Below are positions 1-6,101 of a DNA stretch of 6,181 bases, piece after piece; positions within the stretch are counted from its first letter, which is position 1, and each line of letters starts with the position of its first letter. The position numbers and the translations under genes are program-made. The stretch is from an uncultured Oscillospiraceae bacterium (GTDB taxonomy: Bacteria > Bacillota > Clostridia > Oscillospirales > Oscillospiraceae): assembly GCA_934655935.1 (NCBI GenBank), contig CAKUHJ010000110.1, forward strand, positions 1 to 6,181. The letters are read 5' to 3'. Below the pieces are notes generated by a model. The model did no database searches and had not been told where the DNA came from. It worked only from the letters and a program-made list of their open reading frames with translations.

Positions 1-560
1 TGTCCAAGACTGATCAGATTTCCCAGTTTTGGGATTCTTTCATCTGTCCGGTTCAGAAAGATGCCTTCCGGTTTGGTCGTGGACTGGACGGCCAGGTTCT
101 TTCCCTCCAGATCACTCAGTTTATAGATATCACTGTTCTCATTTACAGCGACCACCTGGCGGCTTGCTATGTATGGTCCTGCCCATCGATAATCATCAAG
201 GCGCCCTTCCATGGAAAAGCATCCCATGATACAGTCGATCTCTCCGCTCTCTATCAGTTCTTTTTTCTTCTCCCAGTTGATCTGGACGACCTCCACCTGA
301 TAACCCATTCTTTTGAAAGCTTCTGTAGCCAATTCTACATCGATACCCGTCGGTACACCATCCTCATTCAGATAATTATATGGTGGATAGTTGTCGCTGC
401 CAAGGGTAATAACCGGCTTTTCTGGTTCTTCTTTCGTGTTATCTGTGTTTTTACACCCTGTCAGGGCGACTGCTAAAATTCCCACAAGCAGAATGCCTGC
501 AATCACTCTTTTTTCTTTCATTTTCCGTCTATCTCTAACTATCCTTTTTACTTTTTTCAT
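1..560 (-). CDS. Solute-binding lipoprotein, SBP_bac_3 type (partial, C-terminus beyond left edge)
   Basis: This is the first 186 residues of an extracytoplasmic solute-binding protein of the polar amino acid ABC transporter class; the gene continues past the left edge. A charged N-terminus is followed by a hydrophobic stretch (residues 20-34) and the lipobox LTGC, whose Cys36 would be lipidated, so the protein should be anchored outside the membrane. The mature part opens with the typical binding-lobe pattern: SDNYPPYNYLNEDG near residues 55-68, then GIDVELATEAFKRMGY at 72-87. No permease or ATPase gene is visible. Such domains also serve as sensors, so the ligand and even a transport role are open. 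I start at 560 because AGAGGA lies at a suitable distance upstream; Met14 (base 521) is the alternative and gives a more ordinary signal peptide. Codon use is AT-richer than in the genes right of 1139. Confidence 0.85.
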   Translation of the reverse strand, partial: MKKVKRIVRDRRKMKEKRVIAGILLVGILAVALTGCKNTDNTKEEPEKPVITLGSDNYPPYNYLNEDGVPTGIDVELATEAFKRMGYQVEVVQINWEKKKELIESGEIDCIMGCFSMEGRLDDYRWAGPYIASRQVVAVNENSDIYKLSDLEGKNLAVQSTTKPEGIFLNRTDERIPKLGNLISLG

Positions 561-580
561 ATCTGATCCTCTGCCTTTTG

Positions 581-697
581 TTACTTTTCAATGACCTGCG
601 GTTCGGTGCCCCCGCCGGATTCTATGCCTCTGATCGTCTTTTCCTGTACCTTTATCTCAACCGGTTTTGAAATATAAACTGCTGCAAATTTACCGTC
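581..697 (-). pseudogene. Tail of an unidentified gene, probably a remnant
   Basis: A 38-codon open stretch lies between an in-frame stop at 698-700 and a stop at 581-583, 20 bases before the solute-binding lipoprotein gene and on the same strand. It has no obvious start codon and reads like a protein C-terminus, with YISKPVEIKVQEKTIRGIE followed by a polar tail. The pattern YISKPVEI resembles the strand with the conserved Lys-Pro near the end of response-regulator receiver domains. That would suit a hybrid sensor kinase beside a binding lipoprotein, but the match is short and I could not confirm it. The frame just upstream (about 755-690) also reads plausibly, with PEMQAYLETETDKTV, so one frameshift near 690 may separate two parts of the same broken gene. 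Confidence 0.35.
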
Positions 698-1022
698 TTA
701 TCCGTTTCGGTTTCCAGATATGCCTGCATCTCCGGAACAGAACTTGCAGGTAAGCATAAGCTACATTCAGGCTGATCTCTTCCGCTGTCCGCCGCAGGGA
801 AGGCAGTCCGTACAGATGCTGGATCAGAACCATCTTGAACAGTACCACCGGATCGATACTGGGCTGCCCATTATCTTCGCAATAGAGCGGCTCCACCATT
901 TCATACAGCGCATTGAAATCTACGGCTGCATCTATTTTTCGAAGCAGATGCGCCGCGGGTACCAGTTGGTCTATTACTACAAACTCCACTCTGTCCCGAT
1001 CCATTTTCCCTCGTTCCAGCAT
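690..1022 (-). pseudogene. IS1182-like transposase, N-terminal fragment
   Basis: The fragment encodes the N-terminal DUF772-type domain of an IS1182-like (IS5-related) DDE transposase. The first 89 residues carry the family pattern: EFVVIDQLVPAAHLLRKID (13-31), the EPLYCEDNGQPSIDPVVLFK block (44-63), and SLRRTAEEISLNVAY (75-89). Homology stops there, at about base 756. Family members continue with a Tyr-Arg-Trp-Phe-like segment and then the catalytic DDE domain, and both are missing. The last 21 residues before the stop look like unrelated downstream sequence read in this frame. Full-length relatives run to several hundred residues, so this is an inactive remnant. The open frame extends upstream to 1202, but that part is antisense to the end of selD and crosses two hairpins. 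Met at 1022 matches where the family begins; Met at 1004, after GAGGGAAA, is an alternative. Confidence 0.82.
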
Positions 1023-1060
1023 CTTTTCATCACCCGCTTCTATTTTAACATATCCTTGTG

Positions 1061-1088
1061 AAAAAGCCCAGCTTCCGCTGGACTTTTT
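1061..1088 (-). terminator. Rho-independent terminator downstream of selD
   Basis: Two 12-base arms, AAAAAGTCCAGC and GCTGGGCTTTTT on the minus strand, enclose a GGAA tetraloop. Read on the minus strand the stem is complete with one U-G wobble and ends in five U residues, which is the form of an intrinsic terminator. On the plus strand the wobble becomes a C-A mismatch, so the minus-strand orientation fits better. It lies 51 bases beyond the selD stop and is the likely end of the yedE-selD transcript. It also sits just before the transposase fragment and could be a subterminal hairpin of the old insertion element instead. Confidence 0.6.
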
Positions 1089-1097
1089 CGACAGACT

Positions 1098-1124
1098 GGG
1101 GGCGCTGCATACTGCAGCGCCCCC
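1098..1124. repeat. Perfect 12-bp GC-rich inverted repeat (hairpin)
   Basis: The arms GGGGGCGCTGCA (1098-1109) and TGCAGCGCCCCC (1113-1124) are perfect complements around a three-base loop. The hairpin lies 14 bases after the selD stop. On the minus strand no U tract follows directly; a U tract comes only after the second hairpin at 1061-1088. On the plus strand it is followed by GAAAAATTTTTT, so it might also stop plus-strand transcription. Possible roles are protection of the selD mRNA 3' end, a first pause element in a two-part terminator, or an end structure of the adjacent mobile element. Confidence 0.6.
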
Positions 1125-1138
1125 GAAAAATTTTTTCG

Positions 1139-2176
1139 TTATTCCAGAATCAGGGGCTTCGCCTCCGGCTCCGTGACATAGCCAAGCTGCGCCGCCTCGC
1201 ACCCCGCGCCGCGAAGCGCTGCAAGGCAGGCCTCCGCGTCGCGCTCCGCCACAGCCATCAGCAGGCCGCCGCTGGTCTGCGGATCGTAGAAAATATCCTC
1301 CAGCGCGCGCGGCGTCTCGCAGCGTTTTTCCACGCCGTGCGCCGCATATTCCCGGTTCCGGTACGCGCCCGCCGGGATGAAGCCCATATCGGCCATCTCC
1401 AGAGCTTCGGGGTGGTAGGGCACGCGCGCGGTCTGGATATGGATGCTCACGCCGCTGCCCTGTGCCATTTCATAGCTATGCCCCATGAGGGAAAAGCCCG
1501 TGACGTCCGTGCAGCTATGGGTTTCAAAGCGCACCATCACGTCGCGCGCGGCGCGGTTGAGCGTCGCCATCTGGCGGTAGAGCCGGTCCAGAAACGGCTT
1601 CTCCACAAGCTCCGCCTTCGCCGCCGTCGTCAGAATTCCCACGCCGAGCGGCTTTGTCAGCAGCAGCACATCCCCCGGCCTTGCCCCGGAATTGGTCAGC
1701 ACGCGGCTCGGGTGCACAAAGCCCGTAACCGCCAGACCGTAGATCGGTTCCGCACCGTGGATCGTGTGCCCGCCGGTGATGATCGCGCCGGCCTCATAGG
1801 CCTTGTCATAGCCGCCGCGCAGCAGCTCCTTCACCGTCTGCGCGTCCATACGGTCCGACAGGCACATGATGTTGAGCGCCAGCTTCGGCTCCGCGCCCAT
1901 GGCATAGACGTCGCTCAGGGCGTTTGCCGCCGCAATCTGCCCGTAAAGGAACGGATCGTCCACAATCGGCGGAAAGAAATCCGTGGTCTGCACAATGGCA
2001 AGCTCCTCGCTCACCTGATAGACGCTTGCATCGTCGCTCTTGTCGTAGCCGACGATCAGGCGCGGGTCCGTATGCGTGCGAAAGCCGTCCAGCAACTGCA
2101 CAAGCGTCCCCGCGCCCACCTTCGCGCCGCAGCCGGCGCAGGAGGCAAGCTTGGTCAGCCGAATCTCAGTCTCCAT
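1139..2176 (-). CDS. selD: Selenophosphate synthetase (selenide, water dikinase)
   Basis: SelD makes monoselenophosphate from selenide and ATP, yielding AMP and phosphate. It is the cytosolic selenium donor for selenocysteine, selenouridine or selenium cofactor synthesis. The protein is 345 residues, the usual family length. The N-terminal active-site loop CAGCGAK places Cys16 and Lys19 where E. coli has Cys17 and Lys20. The catalytic residue is therefore cysteine (codon TGC), not the selenocysteine found in some Clostridia. Other family marks are the metal/ATP-binding aspartates in YDKSDDAS (44-51) and TTDFF (64-68), GGHTI (135-139), TDVTGF (223-228) and DPQTSGG (298-304). The start is ATG at 2176, after AAGGAG; it overlaps the DUF3343 stop by one base (TAATG). 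The frame is open further upstream to 2293, but that part is antisense-like shadow inside DUF3343. It is the last gene of the operon. Confidence 0.97.
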   Translation of the reverse strand: METEIRLTKLASCAGCGAKVGAGTLVQLLDGFRTHTDPRLIVGYDKSDDASVYQVSEELAIVQTTDFFPPIVDDPFLYGQIAAANALSDVYAMGAEPKLALNIMCLSDRMDAQTVKELLRGGYDKAYEAGAIITGGHTIHGAEPIYGLAVTGFVHPSRVLTNSGARPGDVLLLTKPLGVGILTTAAKAELVEKPFLDRLYRQMATLNRAARDVMVRFETHSCTDVTGFSLMGHSYEMAQGSGVSIHIQTARVPYHPEALEMADMGFIPAGAYRNREYAAHGVEKRCETPRALEDIFYDPQTSGGLLMAVAERDAEACLAALRGAGCEAAQLGYVTEPEAKPLILE

Positions 2177-2424
2177 TACGCTTCTCCTTGATAAACACAG
2201 ACATAGCCTCCGTTTTCCTCGCGGACAATCCGGTCGACCTCCTCCCGGCAGACGCCGTCGGGCGGCAGGAAGCCGCCCTCTATCCGCACACATGTGCCGC
2301 AGGAGCTTGAAAGCGACCTTGGCACAGGCATGGTCCGCGCCCGCAGCCCCTGCTGCGCGCAGAGCCTCTGGTAGCGGGTCGCGCCAAAGTGGGAAAAGAA
2401 CGTGGCGATATAGACCGCTTCCAT
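2176..2424 (-). CDS. DUF3343 family protein, putative Se/S carrier
   Basis: This small protein of 82 residues belongs to the DUF3343 (Se/S carrier-like) family, which is often found beside selD and yedE. Its biochemical role is unproven. The expected pattern is present: an N-terminal strand and helix (AVYIATFFSHFGATRYQRL, 3-21), the basic PVPRSLSSSCG segment (34-43) and a C-terminal strand (YVCVYQ). Cys42 in SSSCG is the conserved family cysteine and would be the candidate carrier residue; Cys45 lies close by and could pair with it. It starts at ATG 2424, overlapping the stop of the YedF-like gene by one base (TGATG); a GTG one codon earlier is possible. It sits directly upstream of selD, so a role in handing reduced selenium to SelD is a reasonable inference, not something the sequence shows. 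Confidence 0.88.
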   Translation of the reverse strand: MEAVYIATFFSHFGATRYQRLCAQQGLRARTMPVPRSLSSSCGTCVRIEGGFLPPDGVCREEVDRIVREENGGYVCVYQGEA

Positions 2425-2630
2425 CACTTCTTCAGGCTCAGCGTATACACGCCGTCCGCCTCGCTGAGGCTCACGGTGTAGCCCTGATGCTCGGCAAAGC
2501 GGGTCACATTTTCACGCGAGGCCACATTGTCCACCAGCACCGTGTAGGCGCTTTCCTTCGTCATCAGCGCCTTCCGGGTCATAATCACAGGCTCGGGGCA
2601 GGAAAATCCTCTTGCGTCTACCGTCGTCAT
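2424..2630 (-). CDS. yedF: YedF/TusA-like sulfurtransferase domain protein
   Basis: This is a 68-residue cytosolic protein made only of the TusA/SirA fold. The diagnostic segment VDARGFSCPEPVIMTRKAL (4-22) contains the conserved Cys-Pro pair, Cys11-Pro12. In TusA the equivalent cysteine carries a persulfide; here a perselenide is the natural inference from the context. Clostridial YedF proteins annotated with selenium metabolism often have a second, DsrE-like domain, which is missing here, so this form is close in length to E. coli YedF (77 residues). The gene starts at ATG 2630, overlapping the yedE stop by four bases (ATGA), with GGAAGGAG inside the yedE end as its ribosome binding site. 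YedE and YedF are also neighbours in E. coli. The symbol follows that context; TusA-family protein is the safer name. Confidence 0.88.
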   Translation of the reverse strand: MTTVDARGFSCPEPVIMTRKALMTKESAYTVLVDNVASRENVTRFAEHQGYTVSLSEADGVYTLSLKK

Positions 2631-3721
2631 GCGTTCTTGCTCTCCTTTCGGAAGGTATTGACACACGCAATCACAAGCGTGACCGCGATGCCGATGATCA
2701 CGGCGATTTTGCCGTTGCCGGTCGGCCCCTTTGCCGAGGACGCGAGACCAAAATTGTGGCAAAATGCCGCGCCGGCCAGCAGGCCCAGCACCGTTACGGC
2801 GCTGTCGCTGCTGCCCTCGCCGGCCAGAATCAGCTGGCGCATCGGGCAGCCGCCCAGCAGCACGCAGGCAAAGCCGGTCAGGAGCATGCCGAGGAAGTTC
2901 CAAAGGCCGTCGCTGTGCGCGATGGGCTGCTCGGCAAAGCCGAGGCTGAAATAGCTCGTATCCGTCACGGCGGTCAGAAGCAGGTTGCACGCCAGCGCGC
3001 CCGCCAGAATCGCCGCGAAGCCAAGAATCAGCTTCGTCTCCCGGAACAGCGCGAGGTCACGGACGCCGCCGACCATGCAAAGGCGCGTCCGCTGCGCCAG
3101 CGCGCCCACAATCAGGCCCGCCGCAAGGCTGATGAGAACCGGCGCATGCATGGCCCCAGGGCCGCCTCCGGCCTCGGTAAAGTAGATAAAGGCCGGCGCA
3201 ATCAGCAACAGCGCAAACACCGCAAGCGTCAGAACGACAAATACGCCGCCCTCCGCCTTTGCAAGCGCATAGCTTTTCCTGAGCGTATAGCCCCGGTTGA
3301 GGAAAAATACGCCCGCAAGGATTCCGCAGGCAAAGCCCGCGAGGCCCACAAGCGCGTTGAGATCGCCTCCGGCAATGCGCAGAATCATCCGGAACGGGCA
3401 GCCCAGGAACATAAGGCTCCCGATCATCACGAACATGCCCAGCACAAAGCGGGTCAGCGGCGCGCTTCCGCCGCGGGCGGAAAATTCCTTCTTCGCCAGC
3501 GCCATCAGGAAGCTGCCGAGCACCAGGCCGATGATCTCCGGCCGGATATACTGCACGGCCGCCGCAGTGTGCAGGCCGAGCGCGCCCGCGGTATCGCGCA
3601 GGAAGCAGGCCACGCAGAAGCCCATGTTCTTGGGATTTCCGAACAGCACCAGCACCGACGCGATCACGCCGATGATGAGGCCGGCGAAAATCATGTTCCG
3701 TTTTTCGTTTTTCAGTGTCAC
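2627..3721 (-). CDS. yedE: YedE-family putative selenium transporter
   Basis: This is a 364-residue polytopic inner-membrane protein of the YeeE/YedE family, in the subgroup associated with selenium genes. By eye it has about ten hydrophobic segments, for example near 11-27, 61-76, 92-107, 158-180, 194-209, 231-250, 276-291 and 338-354. The two halves repeat the family's cysteine motifs: GFCVACFLRD (34-43) and LGCPFRM (106-112) in the first, RLCMVGGVRD (213-222) and GGCPMRQL (290-297) in the second. In the related thiosulfate carrier YeeE such cysteines line the substrate path, so uptake of a selenium species is a sound inference; the substrate is unproven. The start is GTG at 3721, with AAGGAG eight or so bases upstream; the next ATG (codon 10) has no ribosome binding site. 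It is the first gene of the operon. Confidence 0.93.
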   Translation of the reverse strand: MTLKNEKRNMIFAGLIIGVIASVLVLFGNPKNMGFCVACFLRDTAGALGLHTAAAVQYIRPEIIGLVLGSFLMALAKKEFSARGGSAPLTRFVLGMFVMIGSLMFLGCPFRMILRIAGGDLNALVGLAGFACGILAGVFFLNRGYTLRKSYALAKAEGGVFVVLTLAVFALLLIAPAFIYFTEAGGGPGAMHAPVLISLAAGLIVGALAQRTRLCMVGGVRDLALFRETKLILGFAAILAGALACNLLLTAVTDTSYFSLGFAEQPIAHSDGLWNFLGMLLTGFACVLLGGCPMRQLILAGEGSSDSAVTVLGLLAGAAFCHNFGLASSAKGPTGNGKIAVIIGIAVTLVIACVNTFRKESKNA

Positions 3722-3767
3722 GTTTCTCTCTCCTTTTCGTTCATCTTTAAAAAGAACATCGCTTTCT

Positions 3768-3795
3768 ACATTTTAAGCAGCGGCCGCTGGAATGT
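3768..3795 (-). other. Small hairpin in the yedE leader
   Basis: In the untranslated leader of yedE the 12-base palindrome CAGCGGCCGCTG (3778-3789) can fold as a GGCC-looped stem. It is flanked by the outer arms ACATT and AATGT, with unpaired bases on one side. It stands out as a GC-rich block in AT-rich surroundings. It has no U tract and matches no riboswitch that I recognise. It may stabilise the leader, be a protein-binding palindrome, or mean nothing. Confidence 0.3.
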
Positions 3796-3827
3796 CCAAT
3801 TCTCTTTTTTGATCATTCGATAGATTT

Positions 3828-3856
3828 ATTATAAAATCAAATAAGTTTTCGCCATT
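3828..3856 (-). promoter_or_regulatory. Candidate yedE operon promoter with consensus -10
   Basis: On the minus strand TATAAT (3833 down to 3828) is a perfect -10 box. At 16 to 18 bases upstream there is nothing close to TTGACA; the sequence there is AATGGC. A consensus -10 with no -35 is what activator-dependent promoters look like. Transcription would begin near 3821 and leave a leader of about 100 bases. The phased TTTTCG repeat overlaps the missing -35 region and extends upstream of it. Confidence 0.45.
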
Positions 3857-3878
3857 TTCGAACAAAGATCGGAATTCG
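3846..3878. promoter_or_regulatory. Candidate LysR operator: TTTTCG motifs in 9-base phase
   Basis: TTTTCG occurs at 3846-3851 and 3855-3860, and AATTCG at 3873-3878, so the starts are 9 and 18 bases apart. Within them TTCGCCATTTTCGAA (3848-3862) is a short dyad with TTCG and CGAA arms. The block sits between the divergent operons, over the missing -35 box of the yedE promoter. That is where a LysR activator often binds. Assignment to the LysR protein encoded at 5116-6015 is inference from position alone. Confidence 0.3.
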
Positions 3879-3888
3879 CGTATTTTAT

Positions 3889-3916
3889 TTGCATTCCAGA
3901 TAGATTCATGTTAAAG
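3889..3916 (+). promoter_or_regulatory. Weak candidate promoter for the desulfurase-lysR operon
   Basis: TTGCAT (3889-3894) and TTAAAG (3911-3916) are separated by 16 bases and lie upstream of the desulfurase-like gene at 3951. Another possible -10 is TATAAG at 3920-3925, which lacks a good -35. Neither is strong, but a promoter must lie in this 230-base divergent gap. Confidence 0.3.
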
Positions 3917-3950
3917 TTTTATAAGATTATCCGCAAGGAGGGACCTCTGC

Positions 3951-5126
3951 ATGAACCGGATTTACCTGGACAATGCCAGCACCAGCTTTCCCAAGCCCCC
4001 CTGCGTCGTGCAGGCCATGACACAGTATCTGACGCAGTGCGGCAGCAACGTCGGCCGCGGCGGCTACCGCGCCGCCTATCAGGCCGAGGAGCTTCTGTTT
4101 GAAACGCGGCAGCAGCTTGCCGCGCTCTTCGGCGCGGAGGACGCGGCGTGCTGCGTCTTCACCAAAAACGTCACGGAGAGCCTGAATCTGCTGCTCAAGG
4201 GCTTTCTGCGCCCGGGCGACCATGTTCTGGTCTCCTCCATGGAGCACAATGCCGTCATGCGCCCGCTCTGCCAGCTGCAGGCGCAGGGCGTCCAATTTAC
4301 GCGCATGCCCTGCCGCGCGGACGGAACCCTGATTGAGGACGGGCTGGACGGGCTGGTGCAGGAAAATACCCGCGCCGTCATCATGACGCACGCGAGCAAC
4401 GTCTGCGGTACGCTGCTGCCCGTCGAACGGGTCGGCGAATTCTGCCGCCGGCGCCGGCTCCGCTTTTTTCTTGACAGCGCGCAGACCGCGGGCGTCTTCC
4501 CCATCGACATGCAGCGCATGCACCTGGACGCCGTGGCCTTCACCGGCCATAAGGGGCTTCTTGGCCCGCAGGGCGTGGGCGGACTTGTGCTGCGGCGCGA
4601 GCTTGCGCCGCTTCTCACCCCGCTTATCGCCGGCGGCACCGGGAGCCTGAGCCATACGGAGCGCATGCCGGACTTCCTGCCCGACCGCTTTGAAGCCGGG
4701 ACCCTGAACCTTCCGGGCATCATGGGTCTTCGCGCTGCGCTGGACTTTCTGCAGCAGACCGGGCTTGCGGCCATCCGCGCGCACGAGCTGTCCCTCACCG
4801 CCCGCTTTCTTTCGCAGCTTTCCCCGCTTGTCCGTCAGGGGCGCGTCCGCCTCGCCGGGCTTCCCGGCCCGCAGGGCCGGGCGGGCGTGGTGTCTGTGCA
4901 GACGCCGGGGCTGGACCCCGCGCAGCTTGCCGACGCGCTGGACGTCCGCTTCGGCGTCCAGACCCGCGTGGGGCTTCACTGCGCGCCCGGCGCGCACCGG
5001 ACGCTCGGAACCTTCCCCACGGGCACCCTCCGCTTTTCCTTCGGCTATTTCAACACCCCCCAAGATGCGGACGCCGCCGCGCAGGCGCTGGACGCGCTGA
5101 CAAAGGAGACGCCGCATGGACTTTAA
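3951..5126 (+). CDS. SelD-associated cysteine desulfurase-like protein (class V aminotransferase fold)
   Basis: This 391-residue PLP enzyme belongs to the cysteine desulfurase family, in the subgroup typified by Enterococcus EF2568 that travels with selD. Such enzymes take sulfur from cysteine, or selenium from selenocysteine, onto an active-site cysteine. Here it probably mobilises selenium for SelD. Visible marks are [11 protein letters not shown] (6-16), MEHNAV with His99 stacking on PLP, DSAQTAG with Asp175 and Gln178, and the Schiff-base Lys201 in FTGHKG. The active-site Cys344 sits in [11 protein letters not shown], and the closing [13 protein letters not shown] (358-369) follows. All catalytic positions are intact and the length is normal. 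The start at 3951 is set by a full AAGGAGGG eight bases upstream. The 3' end overlaps the LysR gene by 11 bases. Substrate preference for Se over S cannot be read from the sequence. Confidence 0.92.
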   Translation: MNRIYLDNASTSFPKPPCVVQAMTQYLTQCGSNVGRGGYRAAYQAEELLFETRQQLAALFGAEDAACCVFTKNVTESLNLLLKGFLRPGDHVLVSSMEHNAVMRPLCQLQAQGVQFTRMPCRADGTLIEDGLDGLVQENTRAVIMTHASNVCGTLLPVERVGEFCRRRRLRFFLDSAQTAGVFPIDMQRMHLDAVAFTGHKGLLGPQGVGGLVLRRELAPLLTPLIAGGTGSLSHTERMPDFLPDRFEAGTLNLPGIMGLRAALDFLQQTGLAAIRAHELSLTARFLSQLSPLVRQGRVRLAGLPGPQGRAGVVSVQTPGLDPAQLADALDVRFGVQTRVGLHCAPGAHRTLGTFPTGTLRFSFGYFNTPQDADAAAQALDALTKETPHGL

Positions 5127-6015
5127 GCAGCTTCGCTCCTTCGTCGCCGTGGCGGACTGCGGCAGCTTCACCAAGGCCGCCGCGCAGCTCTACAGCTCGC
5201 AGCCCACGCTCAGCGCGCACATCCGGCAGCTTGAACAGGAGCTGCACGCGCAGCTGTTTCTCCGGACCACAAAAACGCTTTCCATCACCCCCCGCGGGCA
5301 GGAGCTTTACGACTATGCCGTGGAGGTTCTGCGCCTGCAGCAGAGGCTTCTGTCCGGCTGGGCGCAGGAGGCAAATCTTCTGCGCCTCGCCGCGTCCACC
5401 ATCCCGGCCTCCTGCATCCTTCCCGAGCTTCTGCCGGAGCTTCGCGCGCGGCTGCCGGAGGTGGTGCTCGAGCTCTATCAGAGCGACAGCGCAGGCGTTT
5501 TGCAGGCGCTGCGCACAGGCCGGTGCGAAATCGGCCTGGTCGGCATGGCCGAAGCGGCGGAGGACATGCGCTTTGCGCCCTTCTTCCGCGACCGCATGGT
5601 GCTCATCGCGCCCAACACGCCGGAGTTTTCCGCCCTGCAGCGCCGGGGCGCGTCCTGCGATGAGCTGCTCAAACGCCACCCGCTGCTCGTGCGTGAGGCC
5701 GGAAGCGGAAGCGCAAAGCACGCGGACGATATTTTTCAGGCGCTGGGCCTCCCGCGCGATCAGCTCCGCATCTGCGCGCGTCTGAGCGACCAGCAGAGCA
5801 TCAAAAATCTCGTCGCAGCCGGCCTCGGCCTGTCGCTGATTTCGGAAAAGGCCGTTCAGGAGGAATGCGCCTGCGGGCGGCTGCTGCGCTTTCCTCTGCC
5901 GGAGGGCGTCGCGGAACGGCAGCTGCTGCTTGTGCGCAGAAAAAGCGGCGCGCTGCGGCCAAACGCGCAGCGCTTCTGGGAGCTTGTGCTCTCGCATTAT
6001 TTGCCGGAAGCCTGA
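5116..6015 (+). CDS. LysR-family regulator of the selenium-metabolism type
   Basis: This is a 299-residue cytosolic transcription regulator. The N-terminal winged helix-turn-helix is clear: [20 protein letters not shown] (3-22), the recognition helix region [16 protein letters not shown] (28-43) and [17 protein letters not shown] (52-68). A linker helix follows, then the two-lobed effector-binding domain from about residue 88 to the end. LysR proteins bind as tetramers and usually respond to a small ligand. Selenium-associated members of the family are found beside selD and yedE in Clostridia, and this one lies in that context. The likely target is the divergent region at 3722-3950, which would control both the yedE-selD operon and its own operon. 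It starts at ATG 5116, after AAAGGAG inside the upstream gene. The effector is unknown. No terminator follows before the tRNA promoter. Confidence 0.93.
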   Translation: MDFKQLRSFVAVADCGSFTKAAAQLYSSQPTLSAHIRQLEQELHAQLFLRTTKTLSITPRGQELYDYAVEVLRLQQRLLSGWAQEANLLRLAASTIPASCILPELLPELRARLPEVVLELYQSDSAGVLQALRTGRCEIGLVGMAEAAEDMRFAPFFRDRMVLIAPNTPEFSALQRRGASCDELLKRHPLLVREAGSGSAKHADDIFQALGLPRDQLRICARLSDQQSIKNLVAAGLGLSLISEKAVQEECACGRLLRFPLPEGVAERQLLLVRRKSGALRPNAQRFWELVLSHYLPEA

Positions 6016-6041
6016 CCGGCAGAAAAAACACGAAAAAAATC

Positions 6042-6070
6042 TTGACAATTCCGCAGCTGTGTGATATGAT
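6042..6070 (+). promoter_or_regulatory. Strong sigma-A promoter of the tRNA-Leu gene
   Basis: TTGACA (6042-6047) is a perfect -35 box, and TATGAT (6065-6070) is one base from a perfect -10. The spacer is exactly 17 bases. A-rich runs at 6023-6039 could act as an UP element. Transcription would begin near 6077, about 25 bases before the tRNA. The arrangement is typical of a stable-RNA promoter. Confidence 0.85.
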
Positions 6071-6101
6071 ACCGGAGCAGTCGGGAGACTGCTTATCAGC
6101 T

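Noticed and set aside
690..1202. Transposase starting at 1202 with 170 residues
   Set aside because: The added N-terminal part runs through the two hairpins and the end of selD, and family similarity begins only at about the Met at 1022.
1058..2191. Long plus-strand open frame opposite selD (377 codons)
   Set aside because: It is rich in Arg, Ala and His, shows no family motif, and is fully antisense to selD, whose catalytic motifs are unmistakable. GC-rich genes produce such shadows.
1139..3721. In-frame UGA selenocysteine codons in SelD, YedF-like, DUF3343 or YedE proteins
   Set aside because: All motif cysteines are encoded by TGC or TGT within open frames, and the stops fall at natural ends of each family, so no recoding is needed.
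2612..3823. Long plus-strand open frame opposite yedE (403 codons)
   Set aside because: Low-complexity Arg/Ala/Gln/His composition, no ribosome binding site, and fully antisense to a membrane protein gene with clear family motifs.
3787..3899. Inverted repeat CTGGAATG (3787-3794) and CATTCCAG (3892-3899) bracketing the divergent promoter region
   Set aside because: An 8-base match across about 100 bases in a 230-base region is fairly likely by chance, so I did not call it an operator.
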